This document shows, one piece after another, positions 47,427 to 55,518 of a DNA stretch of 64,000 nucleotides. The first letter of the stretch is position 1; each line of letters begins with the position of its first letter. The position numbers and the translations under genes are program-made. The notes under the pieces are model-generated. The model was not told the DNA's origin. It made no database searches and saw only the letters and a program-made list of their open reading frames with translations. This DNA is from Roseburia sp. (GTDB taxonomy: Bacteria > Bacillota > Clostridia > Lachnospirales > Lachnospiraceae): contig DMYD01000042.1 of the NCBI GenBank assembly GCA_003483745.1, forward strand, positions 224,964 through 288,963, read 5' to 3'.

Positions 47427-48254
47427 ATGGGTGAAGTAATTACTTTTACCTCAGGAAAAGGCGGCGTTGGCAAAACAACAACTACAGCTAACGTTGGCGC
47501 AGGACTTTCACTGTTAGATAAAAAAGTGGTATTGGTAGATACTGATATCGGCTTACGAAATCTTGACGTTGTCATGGGACTTGAAAACCGGATTCTTTAC
47601 AATCTGGTGGATGTACTAAGTGGCAGATGCCGGGTGAAACAGGCAATCATACGGGACAAACGATTTCCAAATCTGTCTATAATACCGTCATCCTGTACAA
47701 AAGAAAAAAATCTGCTTGATCCTGGTCAGATGAAACATCTGCTTGATGATTTAAGACAGGACTTTGACTATATATTAGTTGACAGTCCAGCAGGAATAGA
47801 TCAGGGATTTTTGCTTGCCATTACGGGAGCTGACCGCATTGTAGTGGTCACAACACCACAGATTGCAGCCATTCATGATGCTGACTGTGTACTTCAGATT
47901 TTAAAAAAACATTATACGGTAAAAACAGAACTTCTGATCAATGGGTTCCGGAAACATATGGTGAAGGACGGAGATATGTTAAATATCGACGACATCTGTG
48001 AACTTTTAGATGTACCGTTACTCGGTGTCGTACCGGAAGATGAACAGATCATTATTGCCCAAAATCATGGCGAACCATTACTGCATCTGGATGGAAACAA
48101 AAAAAATGTATTACTTTCCGAACTTTGCTACAACAATATAGCAAGGCGAATTACAGGTGAGGAAGTGCCCCTGTTAAATTACATAAAACAGGGTAGTATT
48201 TTTTCAAAAATATTTTTCAAAAAGAAACCTGTGAAAGGAGTACTAAATGGTTAA
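47427..48254 (+). CDS. minD: Septum-site ATPase MinD
   Basis: Deviant Walker A ATPase that positions the division site with MinC and MinE or DivIVA. The 275 residues carry GKGGVGKTTT (about 9-18) and DSPAGIDQG (about 121-129). The C-terminal tail (about 250-275), containing SIFSKIFFKKKP, has the amphipathic pattern of the membrane-targeting helix followed by about 10 more residues. A CAGGAGG lies before the ATG. No minC is found upstream, where it normally stands between PBP2 and minD. Confidence 0.95.
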   Translation: MGEVITFTSGKGGVGKTTTTANVGAGLSLLDKKVVLVDTDIGLRNLDVVMGLENRILYNLVDVLSGRCRVKQAIIRDKRFPNLSIIPSSCTKEKNLLDPGQMKHLLDDLRQDFDYILVDSPAGIDQGFLLAITGADRIVVVTTPQIAAIHDADCVLQILKKHYTVKTELLINGFRKHMVKDGDMLNIDDICELLDVPLLGVVPEDEQIIIAQNHGEPLLHLDGNKKNVLLSELCYNNIARRITGEEVPLLNYIKQGSIFSKIFFKKKPVKGVLNG

Positions 48255-48444
48255 GACTCATTCCGGAAATGTCGCAAAAGAGCGCTTAAAGCTGATGATG
48301 AATGCAGACCATCAAAAACTTGATGATGCTACTATGGAACTTATCCGTCAGGAAATAGGCTGTATTATCACAAAATATGTTGTCATCGAGCCGGAAAACA
48401 TTGAAATTAAGGTAATGTTAAAGGATTACAAGAAAAGAGAGTAG
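48247..48444 (+). CDS. minE: MinE, short form
   Basis: Topological specificity factor that stimulates MinD ATPase. The 65 residues retain VAKERLKLMM (the anti-MinCD contact helix, about 9-18) and the dimerisation domain ending VVIEPENIEIKV. Typical MinE is about 85-90 residues and begins with an amphipathic membrane-targeting helix (LLDFF-type), which is absent here; the protein starts with a short polar MVKTHSGN. It overlaps minD by eight bases. Confidence 0.88.
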   Translation: MVKTHSGNVAKERLKLMMNADHQKLDDATMELIRQEIGCIITKYVVIEPENIEIKVMLKDYKKRE

Positions 48445-48448
48445 GATA

Positions 48449-49552
48449 ATGTCTAAACTTTATAAACTAAAGAATTACAAATTCATACTGGTCATATATG
48501 TTCTGATATTAAATACCCTGGGGGTCTTTCTAGTTGGGAGTGCAAGCCCTGGGGATCAGAAAAAGCAGATCATCGGTATGGTGAGCGGTATTATCATCAT
48601 GGTGGTTTTATCTCTGATTGACTACAGTTTTATCCTTCGTTTTTCCTGGATCGTATATCTGCTTGCAGTCGGTCTCTTAGCACTGGTGCTTGTTGCGGGA
48701 GCTTCCTCAAAAGGTGCGCAGCGCTGGTTTGAGATCGGCGGTATCCGCTTTCAGCCATCCGAACTTGTAAAAATACTTTTGATTTTATTTTTCGCATATT
48801 ATTTTATGAAATATGAAGAGAAGATCAATACGGTAAGAGTCATTGTTTCTTCGTTTGTGTTACTTGCAATCCCGCTGTTTTTAATCTATAAACAACCAAA
48901 TCTATCAACTATGATCGTGATCACCCTGGTTTTTTGCGCATTGTTGTTTATGGCAGGATTAAACTATAAACTGGTTGTCGGTGTACTAATTATCTGTATT
49001 CCGGTCGGACTGATCGGAATGACACTGATCATCCAGGATAAAATTCCATTCATTCACGCTTATCAGCTTGGACGTATCATGGCATGGCTTTATCCGGATG
49101 ATTATCCGGATCTTGCCTACCAGCAGCAAAATTCGATCATGGCGATCGGTTCCGGACTTTTATGGGGAAAAGGTCTTAACAATACAGATCCTACCTCTGT
49201 GAAAAATGGTAATTTTATTCTGGAGCCTCAAAATGACTTTATTTTCGCAGTTGCAGGGGAGGAGCTTGGATTTGTGGGCAGTGCAGTGATCATAATTCTC
49301 TTGCTTTTCATCACGATTGAGTGTATATTTATTGCTAGAAAAGCAAAAGACACAGCAGGCAGACTAATCTGTTGTGGTGTAGGTGCGTTGATTGGATTTC
49401 AAAGTTTTGTTAATATCAGTGTGGCAAGCGGGCTACTGCCAAATACAGGTGTGACACTTCCGTTTGTCAGCTACGGACTTACATCATTATGGTCTTTGTA
49501 TATAGGTATCGGGCTTGTCTTAAATGTCGGGCTTCAGCCGAAAAAATATTAA
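48449..49552 (+). CDS. rodA: RodA/FtsW-type SEDS glycosyltransferase (RodA)
   Basis: Peptidoglycan polymerase of the elongation complex. The 367 residues form about ten membrane segments; GAQRWFEIGGIRFQPSELVK (about 89-108) and the C-terminal GLLPNTGVTLPFVSYG are conserved SEDS motifs. Its position in the mre/min cluster, downstream of PBP2, favours RodA over FtsW or SpoVE. It begins four bases after minE. Confidence 0.93.
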   Translation: MSKLYKLKNYKFILVIYVLILNTLGVFLVGSASPGDQKKQIIGMVSGIIIMVVLSLIDYSFILRFSWIVYLLAVGLLALVLVAGASSKGAQRWFEIGGIRFQPSELVKILLILFFAYYFMKYEEKINTVRVIVSSFVLLAIPLFLIYKQPNLSTMIVITLVFCALLFMAGLNYKLVVGVLIICIPVGLIGMTLIIQDKIPFIHAYQLGRIMAWLYPDDYPDLAYQQQNSIMAIGSGLLWGKGLNNTDPTSVKNGNFILEPQNDFIFAVAGEELGFVGSAVIIILLLFITIECIFIARKAKDTAGRLICCGVGALIGFQSFVNISVASGLLPNTGVTLPFVSYGLTSLWSLYIGIGLVLNVGLQPKKY

Positions 49553-49571
49553 CAACAGGGGGTCCTACAAC

Positions 49572-49967
49572 ATGAACATTGGATTAATAGCACACGACTC
49601 AAAAAAGAAACTGATGCAGAATTTCTGCATTGCCTATCGGGGTATACTTTGCAAAAATGAGCTTTATGCAACCGGAACAACCGGAAGGCTGATTGAAGAG
49701 GTTACAAATTTAAACATTCATAAATATTTAGCAGGACATCTGGGAGGAGCACAGCAGTTAGGAGCACAGATTGAGCACAATGAGATTGACCTTGTTATTT
49801 TTCTCCGTGATCCGTTAACACCAAAATCACATGAGCCGGATGTTAACAATGTTGTAAAAATCTGTGATACACACAACATACCTCTTGCAACAAATCTTGC
49901 CACAGCAGAGCTTCTGATCAAATCCTTAGACAGAGGCGATTTAGAGTGGCGTGAAATGTACAAATAA
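49572..49967 (+). CDS. mgsA: Methylglyoxal synthase homologue lacking the catalytic aspartate
   Basis: The 131 residues align along their whole length with methylglyoxal synthase, which turns dihydroxyacetone phosphate into methylglyoxal. The phosphate-binding YATGTTGRL (about 32-40) and DPLTPKSHEPD (about 82-92, keeping the His and final Asp) are present. The motif GPMGGDQQ, whose Asp71 is the catalytic base in E. coli, reads GHLGGAQQ here, with alanine at residue 60. It may be inactive, regulatory or use another residue. The gene closes the rod-shape cluster, a position often seen in Lachnospiraceae. Confidence 0.85.
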   Translation: MNIGLIAHDSKKKLMQNFCIAYRGILCKNELYATGTTGRLIEEVTNLNIHKYLAGHLGGAQQLGAQIEHNEIDLVIFLRDPLTPKSHEPDVNNVVKICDTHNIPLATNLATAELLIKSLDRGDLEWREMYK

Positions 49968-49988
49968 TAGAAACAAATGAAAAATGCG

Positions 49989-50029
49989 TACGCAGGATAT
50001 ACCTTTGACCGGTGTATCCTGCGTATTTT
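49989..50029 (+). terminator. Terminator after mgsA
   Basis: A 15-bp stem (TACGCAGGATATACC / GGTGTATCCTGCGTA, one wobble) with a 7-base loop is followed by TTTT. It ends only 18 bases before the next start codon, so the downstream gene may be attenuated. Confidence 0.8.
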
Positions 50030-50046
50030 GTGAAAGGAATTTTAAC

Positions 50047-51030
50047 ATGAAACGATTTCTATCTGTTCTATGTATGACAGCACTTTTACTCGGCAGCATA
50101 ACAGGCTGTGGAAAAGAAGAAGTTACTTTAGAGCAGCCATATGATATTTACGAAACAACTGGAAGTCTTGGAATTGGTGCGACTGCCTCTGCAGGTTCAC
50201 AGGCGTATTTTTCCAACGATCTTTGTGTGGCAGATGATTTTCCGGTCGGAACTGATACGACCGACTCCCAGGTTGCAGAAGGTGCCGGTACTTTTAATCT
50301 GGCAACCAATGAGATTGTTTATGCAAAGAATATATATGAACGGTTATATCCGGCAAGTACAACAAAAATTCTGACCGCATACATTGCCTTAAAATACTGC
50401 ACGGATTTGAGCCAGCCAGTTACAATCAGCGAAAATGCTGCCAATCAGGCTTCCGATTCCTCGGTCTGCGGACTTCATGCGGGAGATGTGATCCGCATGG
50501 ATGATCTTTTATATGGTATGATGCTGCGAAGTGGCAATGATGCTGCGATTGCAATCGCAGAGTCAATTTCAGGCAGTGTGGAAGAATTTGCAGCACTGAT
50601 GAACAAAGAGGCAGCAGCACTCGGCGCAACACAATCCCATTTTGTCAATCCCAATGGACTTCCGGATGAAAATCATTATACGTCCGTATATGATCTATAT
50701 CTGATTTTCCGCGCTGCATTACAGAACGAAACGTTTGTTCAGATCATCAGTACAACATCCTATGATGTAACATATCAGGCAGCAGATGGCACAACCGAAG
50801 ATCATACCTGGGAAAATACAAATCAATATCTGAGTGGTCATGCAAAGGCTCCGGACGGTTTTACCATAATTGGCGGAAAAACAGGTACAACCGGCGATGC
50901 GGGATACTGTCTGGTTCTTTATTCCATGAATGAACAGTCACAGCCAATTATCTCTATTGTTCTGAAAGCAGATGCAAAATTTAACCTTTATCTGTTAATG
51001 AATGAAATGTTATCCGGTTTTGCAAATTAA
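50047..51030 (+). CDS. D-alanyl-D-alanine carboxypeptidase lipoprotein (S11 family)
   Basis: Trims the terminal D-Ala from peptidoglycan stem peptides outside the cell. The 327-residue precursor starts with a lipoprotein signal (lipobox ITGC, cysteine about 21). The three S11 motifs are intact: SxxK in PASTTK (about 103), SGN (about 162) and KTG (about 278). It lacks the C-terminal extension and amphipathic anchor of classical DacA, consistent with lipid anchoring. AAAGGAAT precedes the ATG at 50047. Confidence 0.92.
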   Translation: MKRFLSVLCMTALLLGSITGCGKEEVTLEQPYDIYETTGSLGIGATASAGSQAYFSNDLCVADDFPVGTDTTDSQVAEGAGTFNLATNEIVYAKNIYERLYPASTTKILTAYIALKYCTDLSQPVTISENAANQASDSSVCGLHAGDVIRMDDLLYGMMLRSGNDAAIAIAESISGSVEEFAALMNKEAAALGATQSHFVNPNGLPDENHYTSVYDLYLIFRAALQNETFVQIISTTSYDVTYQAADGTTEDHTWENTNQYLSGHAKAPDGFTIIGGKTGTTGDAGYCLVLYSMNEQSQPIISIVLKADAKFNLYLLMNEMLSGFAN

Positions 51031-51042
51031 TTGAAAATATCA

Positions 51043-51071
51043 TTGTTTTTTATGTATTTATATACTATAAT
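51043..51071 (+). promoter_or_regulatory. Promoter of the P-loop gene
   Basis: TTGTTT and a perfect TATAAT are separated by 17 bases. Confidence 0.5.
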
Positions 51072-51148
51072 TAATTTATAAAACGAACCGTTTTTATTCA
51101 TTTTCACGAATATGGACGTTGCATCGAAGGATCAGGAGGGAAATGACC

Positions 51149-51571
51149 ATGATAGAGATTATTTCAGGCGAAAAGGGAAAAGGAAAGACAAAAGAACTGC
51201 TTAACAAGGTCAATACATCGATCGCATCCGCAACTGGCAATATCGTATATCTGGATAAGAGTCAGAAACATATGTATGAATTAAATAATAAGGTGCGGCT
51301 GATCAATGTAAATGATTTTCTGATTGATAACTGTGATGAATTTCTCGGTTTCATCTGTGGTGTGATATCACAGGATCACGATCTCGAAGAAATGTACCTT
51401 GACAGTTTTCTTACCATTGCATCGATTGACTCTGATGAGCTTTTAAATCATGCAATTCAAAAGCTCGATGCGATCAGTGAAAAATACAATGTAAAGTTCA
51501 TCTTAAGCGTGTCAAAAGATGAATCCAAACTGACGGATGTTGCAAAAGCAAAAGTTGTCATTTCCCTGTAA
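51149..51571 (+). CDS. Small P-loop NTPase-like protein of unknown function
   Basis: Not assignable to a named family. The 140 residues open with a beta strand and Walker A loop (SGEKGKGKT, residues 6-14), then a helix and strand NIVYLD; a possible Walker B (about 121, VKFILSVS) lacks the usual acidic residue. There is no membrane segment. AGGAGG nine bases before the ATG at 51149 sets the start. It has its own promoter and a strong terminator, so it is monocistronic, between the carboxypeptidase and a convergent DUF378 gene. Confidence 0.7.
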   Translation: MIEIISGEKGKGKTKELLNKVNTSIASATGNIVYLDKSQKHMYELNNKVRLINVNDFLIDNCDEFLGFICGVISQDHDLEEMYLDSFLTIASIDSDELLNHAIQKLDAISEKYNVKFILSVSKDESKLTDVAKAKVVISL

Positions 51572-51630
51572 AAATGAATATGTAGACATTAGATAACACA
51601 CAATAAGTATATCTTTTGTTCTGAGTGATT

Positions 51631-51671
51631 ATGCGGTATGGAAAGACTTTTTATCCATACCGCATATTTTT
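51631..51671 (+). terminator. Terminator after the P-loop gene
   Basis: A perfect 12-bp stem (ATGCGGTATGGA / TCCATACCGCAT) is followed by ATTTTT. Confidence 0.85.
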
Positions 51672-51723
51672 CAATTCACAGGAAATTACGTCTTATAAAT
51701 TGAAAATCCCTCCGGCGGGATGC
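51670..51723 (+). repeat. Dispersed hairpin element, copy 2
   Basis: It starts in the T tract of the terminator. Arms TTCAATT / AATTGAA enclose GGAAATTACGTCT, nearly the same core as copy 1 at 15041, and are followed by CCCTCCGG and GGGATGCGCA. The second hairpin of copy 1 is not complete here. Confidence 0.68.
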
Positions 51724-51736
51724 GCAAGTCTGTTGT

Positions 51737-51949
51737 CTATGCTTCTCCTACAGAACGGATTCGTCCGAACAGGCTGATCAGATATAATCCACCAATTCCC
51801 ACAAGTGCATAAATGATTCTTGTAAGCCACGACATATCCCCAAAAAGAAATGCCACCAGATCAAATCTGAAAAAGCCGATCAGTCCCCAATTAACCGCAC
51901 CGATAATGACTAATGTAAGCAATGTGTAATCAAGCCAGTTTGTATTCAT
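51737..51949 (-). CDS. DUF378-family small membrane protein
   Basis: A 70-residue protein with two membrane segments (about 7-27 and 38-58). The pattern LVIIGAVNWGLIGFFRFDLVA is typical of the DUF378 family, whose function is unknown. AAGGAGG on the minus strand lies before the ATG at 51949; the longer frame adds 12 codons without a ribosome site. It converges with the P-loop gene and diverges from the HlyD-like gene. Confidence 0.85.
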   Translation of the reverse strand: MNTNWLDYTLLTLVIIGAVNWGLIGFFRFDLVAFLFGDMSWLTRIIYALVGIGGLYLISLFGRIRSVGEA

Positions 51950-51983
51950 TTTTTTAGCCTCCTTTTGCAGATAGTATGCACGC

Positions 51984-52018
51984 ATAAAAAAGTTTTTATT
52001 CGTATAAAACTTTTTTAT
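51984..52018. other. AT-rich perfect inverted repeat between divergent genes
   Basis: A 13-bp stem (ATAAAAAAGTTTT / AAAACTTTTTTAT) with a 9-base loop lies in a region that should contain promoters rather than terminators. Confidence 0.6.
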
Positions 52019-52023
52019 CCTCG

Positions 52024-52052
52024 TTGTTTTCTATGAAATAAAATGTTAGAAT
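52024..52052 (+). promoter_or_regulatory. Promoter of the HlyD-like / ylmE-sepF unit
   Basis: TTGTTT and TAGAAT are separated by 17 bases, 35 bases before the TTG start. Confidence 0.45.
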
Positions 52053-52087
52053 AAAAATGTTGAAAATTTTAAGAGGTGGATAAATTT

Positions 52088-53479
52088 TTGAGTGAACATA
52101 AAAAAATAGTAAAATATCGTAAACCGTTCAACATAAATATTGGTGTCATCATTTTTATTATTATTTTCATATATCTTGTATTCAATGTTTTTTCTTACAT
52201 TACAACAACACACACTTCTGTTTATGAAGTGGAGCAGGGGACCATGGCAGAAAACAATGTTTACCGGGGTTTAATTCTTCGGGATGAATCAATTGTTACC
52301 TCACAATATGCCGGTTCGCTAAATTATTATGTACGGGAATCTTCAAGAGTTGGATACGGAGATTTAATCTGTTCCGTTGATGAAAGCGGAAGTGTTTCCC
52401 AAAAGATCAATGATGTAAGTGCAGATGCCTCTAATTTGGATGACGAGGGTCTCTTAGAAATTGAAAATGATATTTCTGATTATGAAAATTCCTATCAGGC
52501 GCAGACATTTTATAATATTTATTCCTTTAAAGAAAATATTGATTCTGCATTAAATGAAGCACTAAGTCTGGAAGCTTTGAACGGACTATCTGACTATACG
52601 TCCGCTGCCGGAGATGGTTCTTCCTTTCATACAGTCACAACCGATACCCCTGGCATTCTTGTTTATTATACGGACGGATTTGAAAATACAACGACAGACA
52701 ATTTTTCAAAAGAACAGTTTGATGAAGCTTCCTATCAGCGAAACAATTTAAAACAAAACACATCTGTTTCTGCCGGAGATGCACTTTATAAACTGATCAG
52801 CAATGAAGAATGGCATATCGTCGTTCCCATCACTAACATACTTGCAGACGAACTTGCAGATGACAACACACTGAAACTTCGGTTTATCAAAGATGGTAAA
52901 ACATCCTATGCCACCTACGTGATCACAGAAAAGGGCGGCGAAAAATATCTTATTTTAACGCTTCGCAATTCACTGGTGCGCTATGCCAAGGATCGTTTTA
53001 TAGAAATTGAACTATTGCTTGCAGAACAGACCGGACTGAAAATTCCAAATTCAGCAATTACGGAGAAAGAATTTTTTACCATACCTGTCAGCTACTTTAT
53101 GAAAGGTGGTGATTCTGATGCCGATGGATTGCTCGTTTCATCCACAAACAAAAATGGAAAGACAACGACGGAGTTTGTTTCGCCAACGATCTACTACACA
53201 ACAGACGATCATTACTATATCGACAGCGAGATGGTCAATGCAGGGGATATTCTGGTAAAACCGGACTCGAATGAAACTTACCGGGTTGGATCAGACACTG
53301 CAACATTGAAAGGTGTCTATAATGTCAATAAAGGTTATGCTGTATTTAAACAGATCGATATCCTCTATCAGAGCAAAGAATATACCATCGTAAAAACAGG
53401 AACTTCCTATGGTATTTCCCTATATGACCATATTGCTTTAGATGGAGCAAAGATCAATGAAGATGATTTGTTAAAATAA
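52088..53479 (+). CDS. HlyD-like membrane-anchored protein in the division cluster
   Basis: The 463 residues begin with a short basic cytoplasmic tail and one membrane segment (about 17-38), followed by a lipoyl/barrel-sandwich-like beta region (EQGTMAENNVYRG and GSLNYYVRESSRVGYGDL, about 50-95), a helical stretch, then further beta structure. This is the architecture of HlyD-type periplasmic adaptor proteins, yet no ABC transporter is adjacent. It is followed 14 bases later by ylmE and sepF, and this position suggests a role in envelope or division rather than export (inference). Start is TTG 52088, with GAGGTG nine bases upstream. Confidence 0.72.
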   Translation: MSEHKKIVKYRKPFNINIGVIIFIIIFIYLVFNVFSYITTTHTSVYEVEQGTMAENNVYRGLILRDESIVTSQYAGSLNYYVRESSRVGYGDLICSVDESGSVSQKINDVSADASNLDDEGLLEIENDISDYENSYQAQTFYNIYSFKENIDSALNEALSLEALNGLSDYTSAAGDGSSFHTVTTDTPGILVYYTDGFENTTTDNFSKEQFDEASYQRNNLKQNTSVSAGDALYKLISNEEWHIVVPITNILADELADDNTLKLRFIKDGKTSYATYVITEKGGEKYLILTLRNSLVRYAKDRFIEIELLLAEQTGLKIPNSAITEKEFFTIPVSYFMKGGDSDADGLLVSSTNKNGKTTTEFVSPTIYYTTDDHYYIDSEMVNAGDILVKPDSNETYRVGSDTATLKGVYNVNKGYAVFKQIDILYQSKEYTIVKTGTSYGISLYDHIALDGAKINEDDLLK

Positions 53480-53493
53480 TGGAGGAAAAATAT

Positions 53494-54189
53494 ATGTTAA
53501 AAGAAAATCTTGCCAATGTAGAAAAAAATATTGAACAGGCTTGCAAAAATGCCGGCCGCAGCCGTGATGAAGTAACCCTGATTGCGGTAAGTAAAACCAA
53601 GCCAATCGAAATGTTACAGGAAATCTATGATGAAAACATACGCGATTTTGGTGAAAATAAAGTACAGGAACTCTGCAGTAAAATGGAGCAGCTTCCGTCG
53701 GATATCCGCTGGCATATGATCGGGCATCTTCAGCGCAATAAGGTAAAATATATTGTTGGGAAAGTTGAACTGATCCATTCTGTGGATACATACCGCCTTG
53801 CCGAAGAGATTAATATTCAGGCAAAAAAACAAAATGTGATCGTCCCGATTCTTGTGGAGGTCAATATTGCACATGAAGAGTCCAAATTTGGAATTTCTGC
53901 AGAGGATGCAATTCTTCTTGTGGAAGATATTTCCAAGCTTGAAAATATACGTATCAAAGGGCTTATGACGATTGCACCTTATGTGGAAAATCCAGAAGAT
54001 AATCGTCTGTATTTCCGAAAAATAAAGCAATTATCTGTTGACATAACTAATAAAAACATAGATAATGTATCTATGGAAATTCTGTCTATGGGAATGACAG
54101 GCGATTATATGGTTGCAATCGAAGAGGGTGCTACCATGGTGCGCGTAGGGACTGGAATTTTCGGTGAAAGAATTTATAAACAGGAGTGA
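53494..54189 (+). CDS. ylmE: YggS/YlmE-family PLP-binding protein
   Basis: PLP homeostasis protein (COG0325), a single-domain alanine-racemase-like barrel of 231 residues without racemase activity. LIAVSKTKP (about 30-38) carries the PLP lysine, and FGENKVQE, IGHLQRNK, SMGMTGDY are conserved segments. GGAGG lies before the ATG at 53494, five codons inside the longest frame. Next to sepF as in Bacillus ylmE-ylmF. Confidence 0.93.
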   Translation: MLKENLANVEKNIEQACKNAGRSRDEVTLIAVSKTKPIEMLQEIYDENIRDFGENKVQELCSKMEQLPSDIRWHMIGHLQRNKVKYIVGKVELIHSVDTYRLAEEINIQAKKQNVIVPILVEVNIAHEESKFGISAEDAILLVEDISKLENIRIKGLMTIAPYVENPEDNRLYFRKIKQLSVDITNKNIDNVSMEILSMGMTGDYMVAIEEGATMVRVGTGIFGERIYKQE

Positions 54190-54193
54190 GAAC

Positions 54194-54730
54194 ATGGGAG
54201 TTCTTGATAAATTTTTAAGTGCTATGCGTCTGAATCCGGACGATGATGACGATTTTTACAACGAAGATTATGATTATGATGACGATTATACAGAGGACGA
54301 GCCTAAGCAGACGTTCCATCGCGAAAAGAAACGGGACACTACAGAAAAAGATTACGATTCTGATCGTTCCAAAGATGTTTCAACAAAATCAACTTCTAAA
54401 GTTACACCAATCCGTCCATCCAAGAAACAGGCTGGTCCTGGTGGCATGAAAGTATGTGTGATAAAGCCTACTTCCGTAGAAGATGCCAGAGAGATTACAG
54501 AAACTTTACTGGAAAACCGTACTGTTGTACTCAATGTAGAAGGTCTTGATGTTGAGATTGCGCAGCGTATCATTGATTTTACATCCGGTTCATGTTTCGC
54601 GATCAGTGGTAATCTGCAGAAGATTTCAAATTATATCTTTATTATCACACCGGCATCCGTAGATATTTCCGGAGATTTCTTAAGTTTAATGGATTCATTT
54701 GAAACAAGGGGTATTCAAACTGATTTTTAA
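54194..54730 (+). CDS. sepF: Cell division protein SepF
   Basis: FtsZ-binding membrane anchor of the Z ring. The 178 residues have the amphipathic N-terminal helix MGVLDKFLSAMRL, a disordered acidic linker (about 16-85, many Asp and Lys) and the SepF core (about 90-175) with VCVIKPTSVEDAREI and DFTSGSCFAISG. The start overlaps nothing and follows CAGGAG. It is cotranscribed with ylmE and ylmH. Confidence 0.94.
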   Translation: MGVLDKFLSAMRLNPDDDDDFYNEDYDYDDDYTEDEPKQTFHREKKRDTTEKDYDSDRSKDVSTKSTSKVTPIRPSKKQAGPGGMKVCVIKPTSVEDAREITETLLENRTVVLNVEGLDVEIAQRIIDFTSGSCFAISGNLQKISNYIFIITPASVDISGDFLSLMDSFETRGIQTDF

Positions 54731-54732
54731 TT

Positions 54733-55485
54733 ATGAATGAGCAGGATCTTTGTAAAAAACGTCTGTTGGATCTTTCCAGACAGGCTGATCGAAAGGGAAT
54801 CGTTTTATTCAGCGATTTCCTTAATTTAAATGAACTGAATATTTACCACCAGTGCGAATCCGAGTTCGTAACAAAGACAGAGAGCTATGGTGGTGTCCCT
54901 TATGCAGAGCGTCAGATAATTGCTTTTATTCCTGATGCTCTTTATTATGATTGGACATACCCGATCACAGCATTAAAAGTAGTGCCTACCTACCCGAAAT
55001 TCGCAGAAAAATTAGGGCATCGGGATCTGCTTGGATCTATCATGACACTCGGCATAGACCGTGCAAAGATTGGCGATATTCTTATGGGGGATGATTGTTA
55101 TTATATTTTATGTGAGGAAACTGTTGCCCCATACTTTATGGAACAACTCACAAAGGTTCGTCATACACTGGTTCATTTAAGTGTTGTAGATCCAGACGAG
55201 ATCAGTTTCCACCAGGAATTGATCGATAAAGACGGAATCATCACCTCAAACAGACTTGACTCCGTCATCGCCTGTGTATATCGTTTATCCAGAAGCCAGT
55301 CTTTAGACCTGATCCGTGCAGACCGTGTATTTGTAAATGGAAAAACAATCCAGTCTCCGACCTATATCTGCAAACCGGATGATATTGTATCCGTACGCGG
55401 TCATGGACGTTTTCATTTTATTTCTATCTCAGGAGAAACCAATAAGGGACGTCTGAAAATCAAATACCAGATATACAAAAGTTAA
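54733..55485 (+). CDS. ylmH: S4-domain RNA-binding protein YlmH
   Basis: A 250-residue protein with an N-terminal YlmH fold and a C-terminal S4 RNA-binding domain (about 180-245, SLDLIRADRVFVNGK). YlmH is linked to the division cluster in Firmicutes, and in Bacillus has been reported to act in ribosome rescue on stalled 50S-peptidyl-tRNA complexes. It starts two bases after sepF. Confidence 0.92.
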   Translation: MNEQDLCKKRLLDLSRQADRKGIVLFSDFLNLNELNIYHQCESEFVTKTESYGGVPYAERQIIAFIPDALYYDWTYPITALKVVPTYPKFAEKLGHRDLLGSIMTLGIDRAKIGDILMGDDCYYILCEETVAPYFMEQLTKVRHTLVHLSVVDPDEISFHQELIDKDGIITSNRLDSVIACVYRLSRSQSLDLIRADRVFVNGKTIQSPTYICKPDDIVSVRGHGRFHFISISGETNKGRLKIKYQIYKS

Positions 55486-55518
55486 TAATAAACTCATATA
55501 CAAAAATGGAGGAGTATT

